Positions 7,769-15,973 of a DNA stretch of 64,000 bases are shown here, one piece after another. Position 1 is the first letter of the stretch. Every line of letters begins with the position of its first letter. Source of the stretch: CAYWMD01 sp964458575 (GTDB lineage Bacteria > Verrucomicrobiota > Verrucomicrobiia > Limisphaerales > JADLHS01); the NCBI GenBank assembly GCA_964458575.1, contig CAYWMD010000003.1, forward strand, positions 62,001 through 126,000. Direction: 5' to 3'. The position numbers were made by a program, and so were the translations under genes. The notes below the pieces were generated by a model. The model saw nothing but the letters and a program-made list of their open reading frames with translations. It searched no databases and had not been told where the DNA came from.

Positions 7769-8731
7769 ATGAGTGAAACGATGACAGAAAGTCCCGCCCG
7801 CGGCGCAAAGGTTGTCGCCGCCCCCGCCGCGTCGGCGCCCCCCGCGCCTCCGGCCGCCGAGCGCAAGGGTTTGACGAAAAAGGAACTCGCCGCCGACCAC
7901 CCGACGTGGTGCCCGGGCTGCGGCGACTTTTCGGTGCTCGCGCTTTATTTCAAGCTCATCGAAAAGCGGAAGCTCGAGCACGAAAAAATCACGACCATTT
8001 CCGGCATCGGTTGCTCCAGCCGCTTCCCGTATTTCGTGCAGGCTCACGGCGCGCACTTCATTCACGGTCGCGCGCTCGCCTTTGCCAGCGGGGTTTCCCT
8101 CTCGCGCCCGGATTTGCACGTCTTCGCTTTCAGCGGTGACGGCGACGCGTTTTCCATCGGGGGCAACCACTTCAACCATACCGCGCGCAAGAACATCAAG
8201 CTCACGCTCGTGGTCATGGACAACTGGGTTTACGGTCTGACCAAGAAACAGACGTCGCCCACCTCGCCCATGGGTTTCAAGAGCAAGACCGATCAATGGG
8301 GCGCGGTGGATTATCCCATCAACCCGATGAAGCAGGCCATCGCCGCCGGCGCGACCTTTGTGGCGCGCACCACGCATACGAATCCAAATCATGTGCTGCA
8401 AATGATGGAGGCGGCGATGGACCACGATGGTTTCAGTTTCATCGAATGTCTCAGTGAATGCGTGGAGTTCTACGAAGGCGCGTTCGACGCCTCCAACCCG
8501 CGCAAAGGTGGCACGTTCAATCTCGTTCCGTCAAACCACGACGTTACCGATGAGGATGCGGCTTACAGGCTGGCGGGCGCGCCATTTCCGGGGCATTTCG
8601 GGATTTTCTACAAGATCAAACGCGCGACCAAGAACGCGAAGGAAGCCGACATCATCGCCGCCGCCAAAGGCAAGGTCCAAGGCCTCAAGGATTGGGAAAT
8701 CCTGCAGAGGAGCTTTGACCGCCTGAAGTAG
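7769..8731 (+). CDS. korB: 2-oxoacid:ferredoxin oxidoreductase, beta subunit
   Basis: The thiamine-pyrophosphate-binding beta subunit, partner of the upstream gamma-alpha chain. The 320-residue protein has an Ala/Pro-rich N-terminal extension (residues 1-40), then HPTWCPGCGDF with the conserved Cys pair, and GIGCSSRFPYF. The TPP/Mg motif is GDGDAFSIGGNH, followed by VMDNWVYGLTKKQTSPTS. These fit KorB/PorB proteins of the short two-subunit type without a [4Fe-4S] ferredoxin domain. The start is an ATG 54 nt after korA with no intervening terminator, so one transcript is likely. A strong intrinsic terminator follows. Confidence 0.92.
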   Translation: MSETMTESPARGAKVVAAPAASAPPAPPAAERKGLTKKELAADHPTWCPGCGDFSVLALYFKLIEKRKLEHEKITTISGIGCSSRFPYFVQAHGAHFIHGRALAFASGVSLSRPDLHVFAFSGDGDAFSIGGNHFNHTARKNIKLTLVVMDNWVYGLTKKQTSPTSPMGFKSKTDQWGAVDYPINPMKQAIAAGATFVARTTHTNPNHVLQMMEAAMDHDGFSFIECLSECVEFYEGAFDASNPRKGGTFNLVPSNHDVTDEDAAYRLAGAPFPGHFGIFYKIKRATKNAKEADIIAAAKGKVQGLKDWEILQRSFDRLK

Positions 8732-8761
8732 GTCTTGCGAAACAAATACCGTGTTACAATA

Positions 8762-8786
8762 CCCCCGGTGCAAACCGGGGGTTTTT
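8762..8786 (+). terminator. Rho-independent terminator after korB
   Basis: A perfect 8-bp stem, CCCCCGGT/ACCGGGGG, closes a GCAA tetraloop and is followed directly by five T. It lies 30 nt after the korB stop and ends the oxidoreductase operon. Confidence 0.9.
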
Positions 8787-8851
8787 GTTGGAATCTTGAC
8801 ACATTTACGCCTCGCGAATAAGGATGCCACGGCAGAAAGAAAGTCTGAAAT

Positions 8852-9292
8852 TTGACCACGCCACTTACCTTGAACGTTGATGGACGGAGAATTAAGGATC
8901 CGAGCCCAGCGAACATAGCGCTTGCTTTTGAGTCGCTCGACAGACGTTCAGGCGGCTTTGTTTCCGGACCAGGTCTTTCAATGGTCATTCTGGAATACGA
9001 TGATGCTAATCTGCTGATGGCCACCGGGACCTATGCTTGCGGATTCATGTTGTCCCATCACGACGGAGACAAGGAATGCGAATACCATACTGATGTGAAC
9101 CAACCGATTACGGTGCCAGAGGTGATCAAAATCTTTCAAGCCTACGCTCGCGGCGAGGATTGGGGACGCTCAACGTTCAAATGGGAACGCGTCGTTGTTG
9201 ACGACAAGATTTCACACATCATCAAACGCCTGGTGATTCTTGGTTTCTTCGGTTATCTCATCTACGTTGTCGTCAGGAATCTTGTAAAATAA
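8852..9292 (+). CDS. Hypothetical protein with C-terminal membrane anchor (146 aa)
   Basis: I do not recognise a family. The N-terminal 115 residues look like a soluble alpha/beta domain (LNVDGRRIKDPSPANIALAFESLD, MVILEYDDANLLMATGTYACGF, ITVPEVIKIFQAYARGED). The plan resembles small immunity-protein-like domains in which an address motif precedes a hydrophobic strand. The C-terminus is a hydrophobic helix, LVILGFFGYLIYVVVRNLVK, likely a single membrane anchor. The start is a TTG preceded by an A/G-rich AGAAAGAAAG stretch that could serve as ribosome-binding site. It lies 2 nt before the FmdB-type gene and is probably co-transcribed with it. Confidence 0.7.
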   Translation: MTTPLTLNVDGRRIKDPSPANIALAFESLDRRSGGFVSGPGLSMVILEYDDANLLMATGTYACGFMLSHHDGDKECEYHTDVNQPITVPEVIKIFQAYARGEDWGRSTFKWERVVVDDKISHIIKRLVILGFFGYLIYVVVRNLVK

Positions 9293-9294
9293 CA

Positions 9295-9795
9295 ATGCCG
9301 ATTTACGAATTTGCCTGTCCGAATTGCCGGCGGATCTTCAGCTTCCTCTCGAAGCGGGTGAATCCGGACCGTTTGCCGACGTGCCCCAAGTGCGGCAACA
9401 AAAAGTTGAAGAAAGAGATCAGCCGCTTTGCGATGACGCGCGGCCTGAAAGAACCGGCCGCCCAATCCGAAACCGCGGGTGACGAACCGTCCATGCCCGA
9501 TTTTGACGATCCACGCGTCGAGCGGGCCATGATGGAGATGGAATGCGACATGGAGCATCTGGATGAAAACAATCCGAAGCACATGGCCCACATGATGCGC
9601 AAGATGAAGGACCTCATGCCGCCGGGTTCGATGCCCAAGGAACTCGACACCGCCATCAAACGCCTCGAAGCGGGCGAAGACCCGGAAAAGATCGAAGCCG
9701 ACATGGGCGACGTGCTCGGCGATTTGATGGGCGGTCCGGAAGGCGGGGCCGGCGGTGGTGGTTACACGAAGGACAGCGGGCTTTACGATTACTGA
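9295..9795 (+). CDS. FmdB-type zinc-ribbon regulatory protein
   Basis: Small zinc-ribbon proteins of the FmdB family are presumed transcriptional regulators. Residues 1-45 show the characteristic MPIYEFACPNC start, then CPKCG, making a CxxC...CxxC ribbon at residues 8-11 and 31-34. The remaining 120 residues are acidic and Met/Gly-rich, with MMEMECDMEHLDE and MRKMKDLMPPGSMP, and end in a Gly-rich tail GGPEGGAGGGGY. The tail is longer than in typical FmdB proteins (about 70-110 aa). The gene follows the TM hypothetical by 2 nt and precedes the pseudopilin-like gene by 8 nt. Confidence 0.88.
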   Translation: MPIYEFACPNCRRIFSFLSKRVNPDRLPTCPKCGNKKLKKEISRFAMTRGLKEPAAQSETAGDEPSMPDFDDPRVERAMMEMECDMEHLDENNPKHMAHMMRKMKDLMPPGSMPKELDTAIKRLEAGEDPEKIEADMGDVLGDLMGGPEGGAGGGGYTKDSGLYDY

Positions 9796-9803
9796 TTGAA
9801 GCG

Positions 9804-10145
9804 ATGGAAACGAACCGAAAGGAATCCAGCCTGACGATCAAGATTGTGATCGTCTTATTAGCGGGGGTGGCGGTCATGTTGCTGCTGGAGCGGTTCAAAA
9901 AACAACGTGCGATTGCGGTTCAACACGCCTGCATTTCAAACCTGCGCTTCTTGGACGGAGCAAAGGAACAAGCGGCCATCGAATTGGGAATCCAGAAAGG
10001 GCAGCCGATCACACCCGAACAAGTTTACAAATATATCCCGGGTGGATTCTACTCACTGAAATGCCACGGGGGCGGAACCTACACCATCCATCCGCATGGC
10101 ACGCCCCCCACCTGCAACATCCCCGGCCACAATCTGCCAGAATGA
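9804..10145 (+). CDS. Pseudopilin-like protein lacking a prepilin cleavage motif (113 aa)
   Basis: One N-terminal membrane helix (residues about 11-29, TIKIVIVLLAGVAVMLLLE) leads into a globular domain with CISNLRFLDGAKEQAAIELG and GGTYTIHPHGTPPTC and a terminal GHNLPE. That soluble half resembles the C-terminal domain of secretion pseudopilins common in Verrucomicrobiota, where NLRQIDAAKEQWA and a GGTYT...P.C pattern recur. The cationic leader with the G-F-T-L-x-E prepilin cleavage site is missing; the helix starts after METNRKESSL. It is probably an uncleaved membrane-anchored relative. It is third in a tight run with the FmdB gene. Confidence 0.7.
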   Translation: METNRKESSLTIKIVIVLLAGVAVMLLLERFKKQRAIAVQHACISNLRFLDGAKEQAAIELGIQKGQPITPEQVYKYIPGGFYSLKCHGGGTYTIHPHGTPPTCNIPGHNLPE

Positions 10146-10220
10146 AAGTGAGCCCGGTCGCCCAGCAACCCCTGACGCTTTGCGCTTTGAACTGGGGGAT
10201 TTTTCCCCAGAATTGTTCCC

Positions 10221-10751
10221 ATGAACGTTGCAGCACTTCACATCGGCATGTCCGTGCGCCATCCGCAATACGGCGTGGGCACGGTGAAAACCATTTCTGA
10301 AACCACGGCGGACATTCTGTTCACCGACGGCAAACGCACGGTCGCACCGGAAGCCGCGGGACTTGAACCCGCCGAACCGCAAGCCGCCATTGGCGGTCTG
10401 AGCGTTCCGTTGAAACAATTCATCGAGCAGACGCTCGATGTCGCGGTCCCGAAGCTCGGGCTGCAAAAGCCCGACGCTGTGGTCGAGAAGCTCGGCAATC
10501 GGTGGCACAACGGCAAGCTGGTGATGCATCCCGCCGACCCGACGTTGCAAACCAAGGAAGTGCCGCTCGAAACGTTCTTTCACAAGATCGTCATGATCCG
10601 AAACAACCTCCGCGTGCTGGAACAGAAGATCAACGCGCACGAAAAACTCACCGACGGCGAAAAGGTTGAGATGCAGCAATACATCACGCGTTCCTACGGC
10701 TCGCTCACCACGTTCAACGTGCTGTTCCAGGAGAAAGAAGATCAGTTTTGA
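10221..10751 (+). CDS. Hypothetical protein with CarD/Tudor-like N-terminus (176 aa)
   Basis: Residues 7-45 (HIGMSVRHPQYGVGTVKTI and ADILFTDGKRTVAPEA) form a small beta-barrel pattern resembling the CarD/UvrD-C Tudor-like domains that touch RNA polymerase or DNA. The rest is helical and charged and ends with FFHKIVMIRNNLRVLEQKIN and EMQQYITRSYGSLTTFNVLF. There is no leader or membrane segment. A nucleic-acid or polymerase contact is only a guess from the N-terminus. The gene overlaps the ceramidase-like frame by 4 nt if that frame starts at TTG 10748. Confidence 0.75.
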   Translation: MNVAALHIGMSVRHPQYGVGTVKTISETTADILFTDGKRTVAPEAAGLEPAEPQAAIGGLSVPLKQFIEQTLDVAVPKLGLQKPDAVVEKLGNRWHNGKLVMHPADPTLQTKEVPLETFFHKIVMIRNNLRVLEQKINAHEKLTDGEKVEMQQYITRSYGSLTTFNVLFQEKEDQF

Positions 10752-12184
10752 AAATTCCGAGTTCCAAACATAAAGCTCAACCCAAGCTCCAACATGCGGG
10801 GTTCTGGGGGGCTTCGTTGTGGCGTTTTTGTATGACACTGACTCTTGTTTCCGGTGTCGGGGCACGGGCTGTCGAGAAGGATGAAGTTTTTCAGATCGGC
10901 GTGGCCAAGGCTGACATCACGCCGGAATACCCGATCCGCCTGTCCGGCTACGCGGTGCGCAAGACCGAGTCGGATGGCGTCACCCAAAAACTTTGGGCCA
11001 AGGCCCTGGCCATCGGCAGTGACAGAGAAGGGCCGGCGATTTTGTTGACGGTGGACAACACCGGCGTTCCGGCGCACGTGCGCAACGAGGTGGTCCGCCG
11101 GCTCCAACAGAAGAAGAAAATCCAGCCCGACCGCGTCGCGCTCTGCTCAACTCACACGCACACCGCGCCGTGTCTCGCCGGCTACTTGCCAACCCTCTTT
11201 GGCGAGCCGTTGCCGCCGGACCACCTCGCGCACGTTGAACGCTACACACGCGAGTTGATTGACGCACTCGAACAGGTCGCGCTGACGGCGTTGAAGGACC
11301 GCCGGACGGCGCGGTTGAGTTGGGGACAGACCAAAGCCGGGTTCGCGGCCAACCGTCGCACGAAAGGCGGCCCGGTGGACCACGATTTGCCGGTGCTGGT
11401 GGCGACGGATCGCAAAGGCCACCTGCGCGCTGTGCTCGCGAACTACGCCTGCCATTGCACGACGTTGGGTGGCGAACGCAATCAGATTTGCGGTGACTGG
11501 GCTGGTTACGCGCAGGAGTATCTGGAGCGCGATCATCCCGGTGCGGTGGCGTTGGTGGCCATTGGCTGCGGTGCAGACGCAAATCCGCAGCCGCGCGGCA
11601 GTTTGGAGTTGGCAAAACAGCACGGGGCGGAAATCGCCACGAATGTCAGTCAACTTCTGTCGCAAACGCTCAGGCCGATAGCTGGCGCGCTCGCCTGCCG
11701 GACAAAACAAATCGAACTCCAGTTCGACACGCTGCCCACGCGCGCCGAGTGGGAGCAGCGGGCCAAAGAAACTAACTACGCCGGCTATCACGCGCGCTGG
11801 ATGCTGGCCCGACTGGATCGCGGTGAGGCCCTGCCCACGGAATTGCACTACCTCGTGCAAACCTGGACGTTTGGCCAGGACCTCGCGATGGTTTTTCTGC
11901 CCGGCGAAGTGGTGGTGGATTTCTCGCTCCGGCTGAAACGGGAGTTCGATGGACGACGACTGTGGGTCAACGCGTACGCCAATGATGTTCCTTGCTACAT
12001 TCCCTCGCGGCGCATCTGGCAGGAAGGCGGCTACGAAGGCGGCGGTGCGATGATCTTTTACGGACAACCCACCCGGCTGGCAGCGGACACCGAAGACCGC
12101 ATCGTGACCGCCGTCCACGCGTTGATGCCGAAAGTTTTTCTTGCCGACACGGAGAATTCCGCAAATCTGCCGGCAACGAAATGA
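10748..12184 (+). CDS. Neutral/alkaline ceramidase-like secreted hydrolase
   Basis: The 478-residue frame resembles the N-terminal catalytic domain of neutral/alkaline non-lysosomal ceramidases, zinc amidases. Family-like landmarks are FQIGVAKADITPEYPIRLSG, VTQKLWAKALAIG, CSTHTHTAP (metal-ligand His pair) and YACHCTTLGG, with GWGCGAD-like AIGCGADANP after. The start is uncertain. A TTG at 10748 overlapping the previous stop gives a long leader whose first 20 residues are encoded by a degenerate repeat; ATG at 10832 gives MTLTLVSGVGARA, which is short for a signal peptide. Many bacterial members sit in sugar-catabolic clusters, and here an isomerase and a dehydrogenase follow. Substrate unknown. 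Confidence 0.85.
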   Translation: MKIPSSKHKAQPKLQHAGFWGASLWRFCMTLTLVSGVGARAVEKDEVFQIGVAKADITPEYPIRLSGYAVRKTESDGVTQKLWAKALAIGSDREGPAILLTVDNTGVPAHVRNEVVRRLQQKKKIQPDRVALCSTHTHTAPCLAGYLPTLFGEPLPPDHLAHVERYTRELIDALEQVALTALKDRRTARLSWGQTKAGFAANRRTKGGPVDHDLPVLVATDRKGHLRAVLANYACHCTTLGGERNQICGDWAGYAQEYLERDHPGAVALVAIGCGADANPQPRGSLELAKQHGAEIATNVSQLLSQTLRPIAGALACRTKQIELQFDTLPTRAEWEQRAKETNYAGYHARWMLARLDRGEALPTELHYLVQTWTFGQDLAMVFLPGEVVVDFSLRLKREFDGRRLWVNAYANDVPCYIPSRRIWQEGGYEGGGAMIFYGQPTRLAADTEDRIVTAVHALMPKVFLADTENSANLPATK

Positions 12185-12213
12185 CATTGCCGTAAATCCT
12201 GATTGAATCCGCC

Positions 12214-13047
12214 ATGAATAATTCTTCCGCCAACCGCCTCGCCGTTTGCAGTTGGTCGCTGCAACCGACCACCCCGCAGGACTTGATTTCCAAATTGCAG
12301 CCGACCGGTGTCCGCCGGGTGCAACTCGCGCTGGACCCGCTGCGCGACGAACCGTCCGTTTGGGGTGCCGCCCCCGAAATGCTTGAAGCGGCGGGCATTG
12401 GCATCGCCTCCGGCATGTTCGGCTGCGTCGGCGAGGATTACTCAACCCTCAACACCATTCGCCTCACCGGCGGCATTTTGCCCGATGCCACGTGGGAAGA
12501 GAATTGGACGAACATTCAAGCCACCGCCGAACTGGCAAACAAACTCGGGTTGAAGCTGGTCACGTTTCACGCCGGCTTCCTGCCACATGAAGAAGCCGAT
12601 CCCAGTTACATGAAGCTCAAGCAACGGCTCGCGCAGGTCGCTGATGTTTTTCAAGCGCGCGGCATCTCGCTGGGATTGGAAACCGGCCAGGAAACTGCCG
12701 CCGTGCTGTTCGACTTCCTGCACAAGCTTGGAAAACCGGGCGTTGGCGCAAATTTCGACCCCGCCAACATGCTGCTTTACGACAAGGGCAATCCCATTGA
12801 GGCGCTGCGCAAACTCGGCCCGTGGGTGCGCCAGGTTCATATCAAGGACGCGCGCCGCACCAAAACGCCTGGCACTTGGGGCGAGGAAGTCGTCGTCGGC
12901 ACGGGTGAAGTGGACTGGCCGGCGTTTTTCACCACGTTGAAGGAGATCGGCTTCAACGGCGATCTCTGTATCGAACGTGAAGCCGGCATCAAACGCGTGG
13001 ATGACATCCGCGCGGCGCGGGAACTGGTGGAAAAAGTTTTGCAGTGA
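12214..13047 (+). CDS. Sugar phosphate isomerase/epimerase (xylose isomerase-like TIM barrel)
   Basis: A 277-residue TIM-barrel protein of the AP endonuclease 2/xylose-isomerase-like superfamily. Visible elements are the strand KLVTFHAGFLPHE, GISLGLETGQETA (the Glu that usually binds metal), VGANFDPANMLLYDKGNP, VRQVHIKDARRT (His ligand) and DLCIEREAG near the end. These barrels isomerise or epimerise sugars or polyols. The ATG at 12214 is 29 nt after the ceramidase-like gene, and a Gfo/Idh/MocA dehydrogenase lies downstream after a repeat-rich gap. Together they look like a small carbohydrate or polyol catabolic set. The exact substrate cannot be read. Confidence 0.92.
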   Translation: MNNSSANRLAVCSWSLQPTTPQDLISKLQPTGVRRVQLALDPLRDEPSVWGAAPEMLEAAGIGIASGMFGCVGEDYSTLNTIRLTGGILPDATWEENWTNIQATAELANKLGLKLVTFHAGFLPHEEADPSYMKLKQRLAQVADVFQARGISLGLETGQETAAVLFDFLHKLGKPGVGANFDPANMLLYDKGNPIEALRKLGPWVRQVHIKDARRTKTPGTWGEEVVVGTGEVDWPAFFTTLKEIGFNGDLCIEREAGIKRVDDIRAARELVEKVLQ

Positions 13048-13111
13048 AATTCGCGGGCGTCGTGACACGAATGAATCCCCGACGATCCAAGATCTTGTTT
13101 ATTTCGTATCA

Positions 13112-13266
13112 CTCTCCCTCACGGCCCTCTCCCGCTGGGAGAGGGAGAATCGTTCGCCGGCTTCCGAAGAATCAGCAGACGGTCATAACCGAACCATCAT
13201 GCGCTGCCGTAAAACTGCTCGACGGCTGTTCCCTCTCCCAGCGGGAGAGGGCCAGGGTGAGGGAGA
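13112..13266. repeat. Inverted pair of REP-like palindromes
   Basis: Copy 1 (13112-13150) has the palindrome CCCTCTCCC-GCT-GGGAGAGGG at 13125-13145. Copy 2 (13229-13266) has CCCTCTCCC-AGC-GGGAGAGGG at 13231-13251, followed by CCAGGGTGAGGGAGAG. The flanks show copy 2 is the reverse complement of copy 1, so they form a head-to-head pair about 80 nt apart, as in bacterial interspersed mosaic elements. They lie between the isomerase and dehydrogenase genes and may act as stabilising hairpins or attenuators. Confidence 0.8.
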
Positions 13267-13309
13267 GCGCAACGATCGGCCACACACTGCCTCGCTTCAT
13301 ACAAGACTT

Positions 13310-14353
13310 ATGAAAACCAAATCCCGTCCTTCCAACCGCAAAGTCAACGTCGCTGTCGTGGGCCTCGGGTTCATGGGCGTCATGCACCTCAAGACGTACC
13401 TGCAAATCCCGGGCGCACGCCTCGTCGCGGTGTGCGACGCCGTCCGCCTGCCGGTCAACGGCGTGCTGGGTGGCGTCGGCGGCAATGTTGCTGGAGCGGA
13501 TACAATCCAACTCGGCGGCGAAGTCACAGCCTATCGCGACTTCGACGATGTGATTGCCGATCCGGAGATTGATCTGGTGGATCTGTGCGTGCCCACGCAA
13601 CTGCACGAGTCGCAGGCCGTCGCCGCCTTGCGTGCCGGCAAGCACGTCATTTGCGAAAAACCCCTCGCGCGCACCCCGGCCATCGCGCAACGCATCGTGA
13701 ACGCGGCGAAATCCGCCAAAACGTTTTTTATGCCGGCGATGTGCATGAGGTTTTGGCCGGGCTGGTCGTGGCTCAAGGAAGTTGACGCGAAGAAAACCTA
13801 CGGAAAAATTCTCGCCGCGCGCTTTCGCCGGGTGTCCTCGCCGCCGGGTTGGAGTCGGGGGACGTATTTCAAGGGCAGCGTTTCCGGTGGGGCATTGCTC
13901 GACCTGCACATTCACGACACGGACTTCGTGCAATTTCTTTTCGGCCGGCCCAAGAGCGTTTACTCCACCGGTCTGAGCCGGTTCAGCGGCGCGATTGATC
14001 ACGTCGTCACGCAATACAAAGTCGCCGGCGGCGCGGCGGTTTATGCCGAGGGCAGTTGGCTGCTGACGCAAGGGTTCAACATGGGTTACACGGTCATGTT
14101 CGAGCACGCCACCGCTGATTTCGACCTCACCCGCGGCGCGGACGCCCTGCGGTTGGATGTGGCAGGCAAATCCTCGCGCACATTGAAGCTCACCGGCGCG
14201 GACGGATACGGCGGTGAACTGCGCCACATCATTCAAGCCATTCAAACCGGCAAGCCACCCACCATCGTCACGGCGGAGGATGGTTTGAGCGCGGTGGAAA
14301 TCTGCGCTGCGGAGGAACAATCGGTCAAGACGGGGCAGGTGGTGGCGCTGTAA
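13310..14353 (+). CDS. Gfo/Idh/MocA-family oxidoreductase (cytosolic)
   Basis: An NAD(P)-dependent dehydrogenase of 347 residues. The Rossmann start VNVAVVGLGFMGVMHLKTYL gives the dinucleotide-binding GLGFMG near residue 15. HVICEKPLA carries the family's conserved EKP Lys, and the C-terminal half has VSGGALLDLHIHDTDFVQFLFG, matching the family's GGG-DxGxH substrate loop. I chose the ATG at 13310. The frame extends upstream to 12977, but that part is encoded by the REP pair and overlaps the isomerase gene. With the isomerase upstream it probably oxidises a sugar or inositol-like substrate. Specificity unknown. Confidence 0.92.
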   Translation: MKTKSRPSNRKVNVAVVGLGFMGVMHLKTYLQIPGARLVAVCDAVRLPVNGVLGGVGGNVAGADTIQLGGEVTAYRDFDDVIADPEIDLVDLCVPTQLHESQAVAALRAGKHVICEKPLARTPAIAQRIVNAAKSAKTFFMPAMCMRFWPGWSWLKEVDAKKTYGKILAARFRRVSSPPGWSRGTYFKGSVSGGALLDLHIHDTDFVQFLFGRPKSVYSTGLSRFSGAIDHVVTQYKVAGGAAVYAEGSWLLTQGFNMGYTVMFEHATADFDLTRGADALRLDVAGKSSRTLKLTGADGYGGELRHIIQAIQTGKPPTIVTAEDGLSAVEICAAEEQSVKTGQVVAL

Positions 14354-14494
14354 CCGCTCGTCTCGGCCGTCCTCCTGCATCGCGAGAGTCGATGGGCGGA
14401 GGCCGCGCAGGCCGGGACTTCCATCTCGTCTGTCCCCGAGCTGATTGGGAATTAAACCCTGGTCTGCCAACGGAATGCCGCATCATTCCACGGG

Positions 14495-14523
14495 TTGACT
14501 TTCAAACGGCCCTCTGCTGAAAT
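14495..14523 (+). promoter_or_regulatory. Sigma70-like promoter of amt with very short leader
   Basis: TTGACT at 14495-14500 and TGAAAT at 14518-14523 are separated by 17 nt. The ATG is at 14532, 8 nt after the -10, so transcription would begin at or next to the start codon. No Shine-Dalgarno sequence fits. Confidence 0.5.
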
Positions 14524-14531
14524 CCGCGCCC

Positions 14532-15950
14532 ATGAATCACGCTTTGCGAGCGGGAAGTTCCGTCTTCATCCTGTTTTCCATTCTTCTTCTCAACGCTGCC
14601 TCCAGTTTGCCAGCAATGGCAGCCCCACCAACCCTTGAACAACGCATTGCGCAGCTTGAAGCGGCCGCAAAGGCCGCACCTGCGATCAACTCCGGTGACA
14701 ACGCTTGGATGTTGGCCAGTTCCGCGCTCGTCCTGATGATGACCGCGCCGGGCCTGATCCTGTTTTACGGTGGCCTGGTCCGCACCAAAAACGTTCTCTC
14801 GACGATGATGCACAGCCTCGTGCTCATGGCGTTGATGTCGGCCGTGTGGATGATCTTCGGCTACAGCATGGCGTTTGGCGAGGGCAACGCCTTCTTTGGA
14901 AACCCGATGCAGTATTTTTTTCTGAAGGGCGTGGGCAGCGCGCCGAACCCGGATTACGCGGCGACCATTCCCCAACAAAGTTTCATGCTGTTTCAAATGA
15001 TGTTCGTCATCATCACTCCCGCGCTCATCAGTGGTGCGGTGGCCGAGCGCATCAAGTTCAATGCTTACGTCGCGTTCATGTTGCTCTGGACGGTCATCGT
15101 TTATCTCCCGCTCTGCCACATGGTCTGGGGCAAGGGCGGCTTGTTTAACTGGGCGCTTGGCGGAAAAATCCCCGTGCTCGATTTCGCCGGCGGCACGGTG
15201 GTGCACATCAGCTCCGGCGTTTCGGCGCTGGTGTGCGCGCTCGTCCTGGGCCATCGGCAGGGATTTCCGCACGCCCCCATGATGCCGCATAACGTCGTGC
15301 TTTCCTTGATCGGTACCGGATTGTTGTGGGTCGGCTGGTTCGGTTTCAACGCCGGCAGCGCGGTCAGCGCCGGCGGGCTGGCATCGAGCGCCTTCGCCGC
15401 AACGCATTTTTCCGCGGCGGCCGCGGCATTGAGCTGGGCGGGCATGGAATGGGTGCTCAAGGGCAAACCCAGCGTCCTCGGCGCGGCGTCCGGCATGGTG
15501 GCCGGTCTGGCCACCATCACGCCGGCCTCCGGGTTTGTCAGTGTGCCCGCCGCGTTTTGCATCGGCCTGACGGCGGGCGTGGTTTGTTACCTCGCGGTCA
15601 CGAAGCTCAAGGCGTCGTTCGGTTACGATGATTCGCTGGATGTCTTTGGCGTTCATGGCGTGGGCAGCATGATCGGTATGTTGATGCTGGGCTTTCTGGC
15701 CACCACCGAAATCAACGCCGCCATTGGCACGACATTTCAACTCAATGGCGCAGCGGTATCGCTGGCGGGAAGCACCGGCCAGTTTTTGAACCAATTGAAA
15801 GCGGTGATCTTTACGGTGGCATTGGCGGCCGTCGCCACCTTCATCATTTTGAAACTGGTGGACAGCGTCATCGGTTTGCGCGTGGATCCGGAGGATGAAA
15901 GCCTTGGCCTTGATCTTTCGCAACACGGCGAACGCGCCTACAACGAATAA
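14532..15950 (+). CDS. amt: Ammonium transporter (Amt family)
   Basis: An inner-membrane channel for ammonium/ammonia, 472 residues, with about 11 transmembrane helices after a cleavable leader (residues 1-27). A short helical linker carries LEQRIAQLEAAAKAAP. Family landmarks are DNAWMLASSALVLMMTAPGLILFYGGLVRTKN, FGYSMAFGEGNAFFGN, GGTVVHISSG, GWFGFNAGSA and FGVHGVGSMIG, which carry pore-lining Phe and twin-His positions. The C-terminal tail ends DPEDESLGLDLSQHGERAY, the region that contacts a PII protein. Such a protein is encoded 23 nt downstream. Expression probably responds to nitrogen supply, but no NtrC-type site was seen. Confidence 0.96.
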   Translation: MNHALRAGSSVFILFSILLLNAASSLPAMAAPPTLEQRIAQLEAAAKAAPAINSGDNAWMLASSALVLMMTAPGLILFYGGLVRTKNVLSTMMHSLVLMALMSAVWMIFGYSMAFGEGNAFFGNPMQYFFLKGVGSAPNPDYAATIPQQSFMLFQMMFVIITPALISGAVAERIKFNAYVAFMLLWTVIVYLPLCHMVWGKGGLFNWALGGKIPVLDFAGGTVVHISSGVSALVCALVLGHRQGFPHAPMMPHNVVLSLIGTGLLWVGWFGFNAGSAVSAGGLASSAFAATHFSAAAAALSWAGMEWVLKGKPSVLGAASGMVAGLATITPASGFVSVPAAFCIGLTAGVVCYLAVTKLKASFGYDDSLDVFGVHGVGSMIGMLMLGFLATTEINAAIGTTFQLNGAAVSLAGSTGQFLNQLKAVIFTVALAAVATFIILKLVDSVIGLRVDPEDESLGLDLSQHGERAYNE

Positions 15951-15973
15951 CGGCGGCCAACCTCACGAACAAT

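Noticed and set aside
13172..14470. 432-aa minus-strand open frame opposite the Gfo/Idh/MocA gene
   Set aside because: The plus strand carries the complete dehydrogenase; the minus frame lacks any motif and begins in the REP-rich gap.
14502..15926. 474-aa minus-strand open frame opposite amt
   Set aside because: Charged, low-complexity translation (many His/Arg/Asp) opposite a textbook ammonium transporter.
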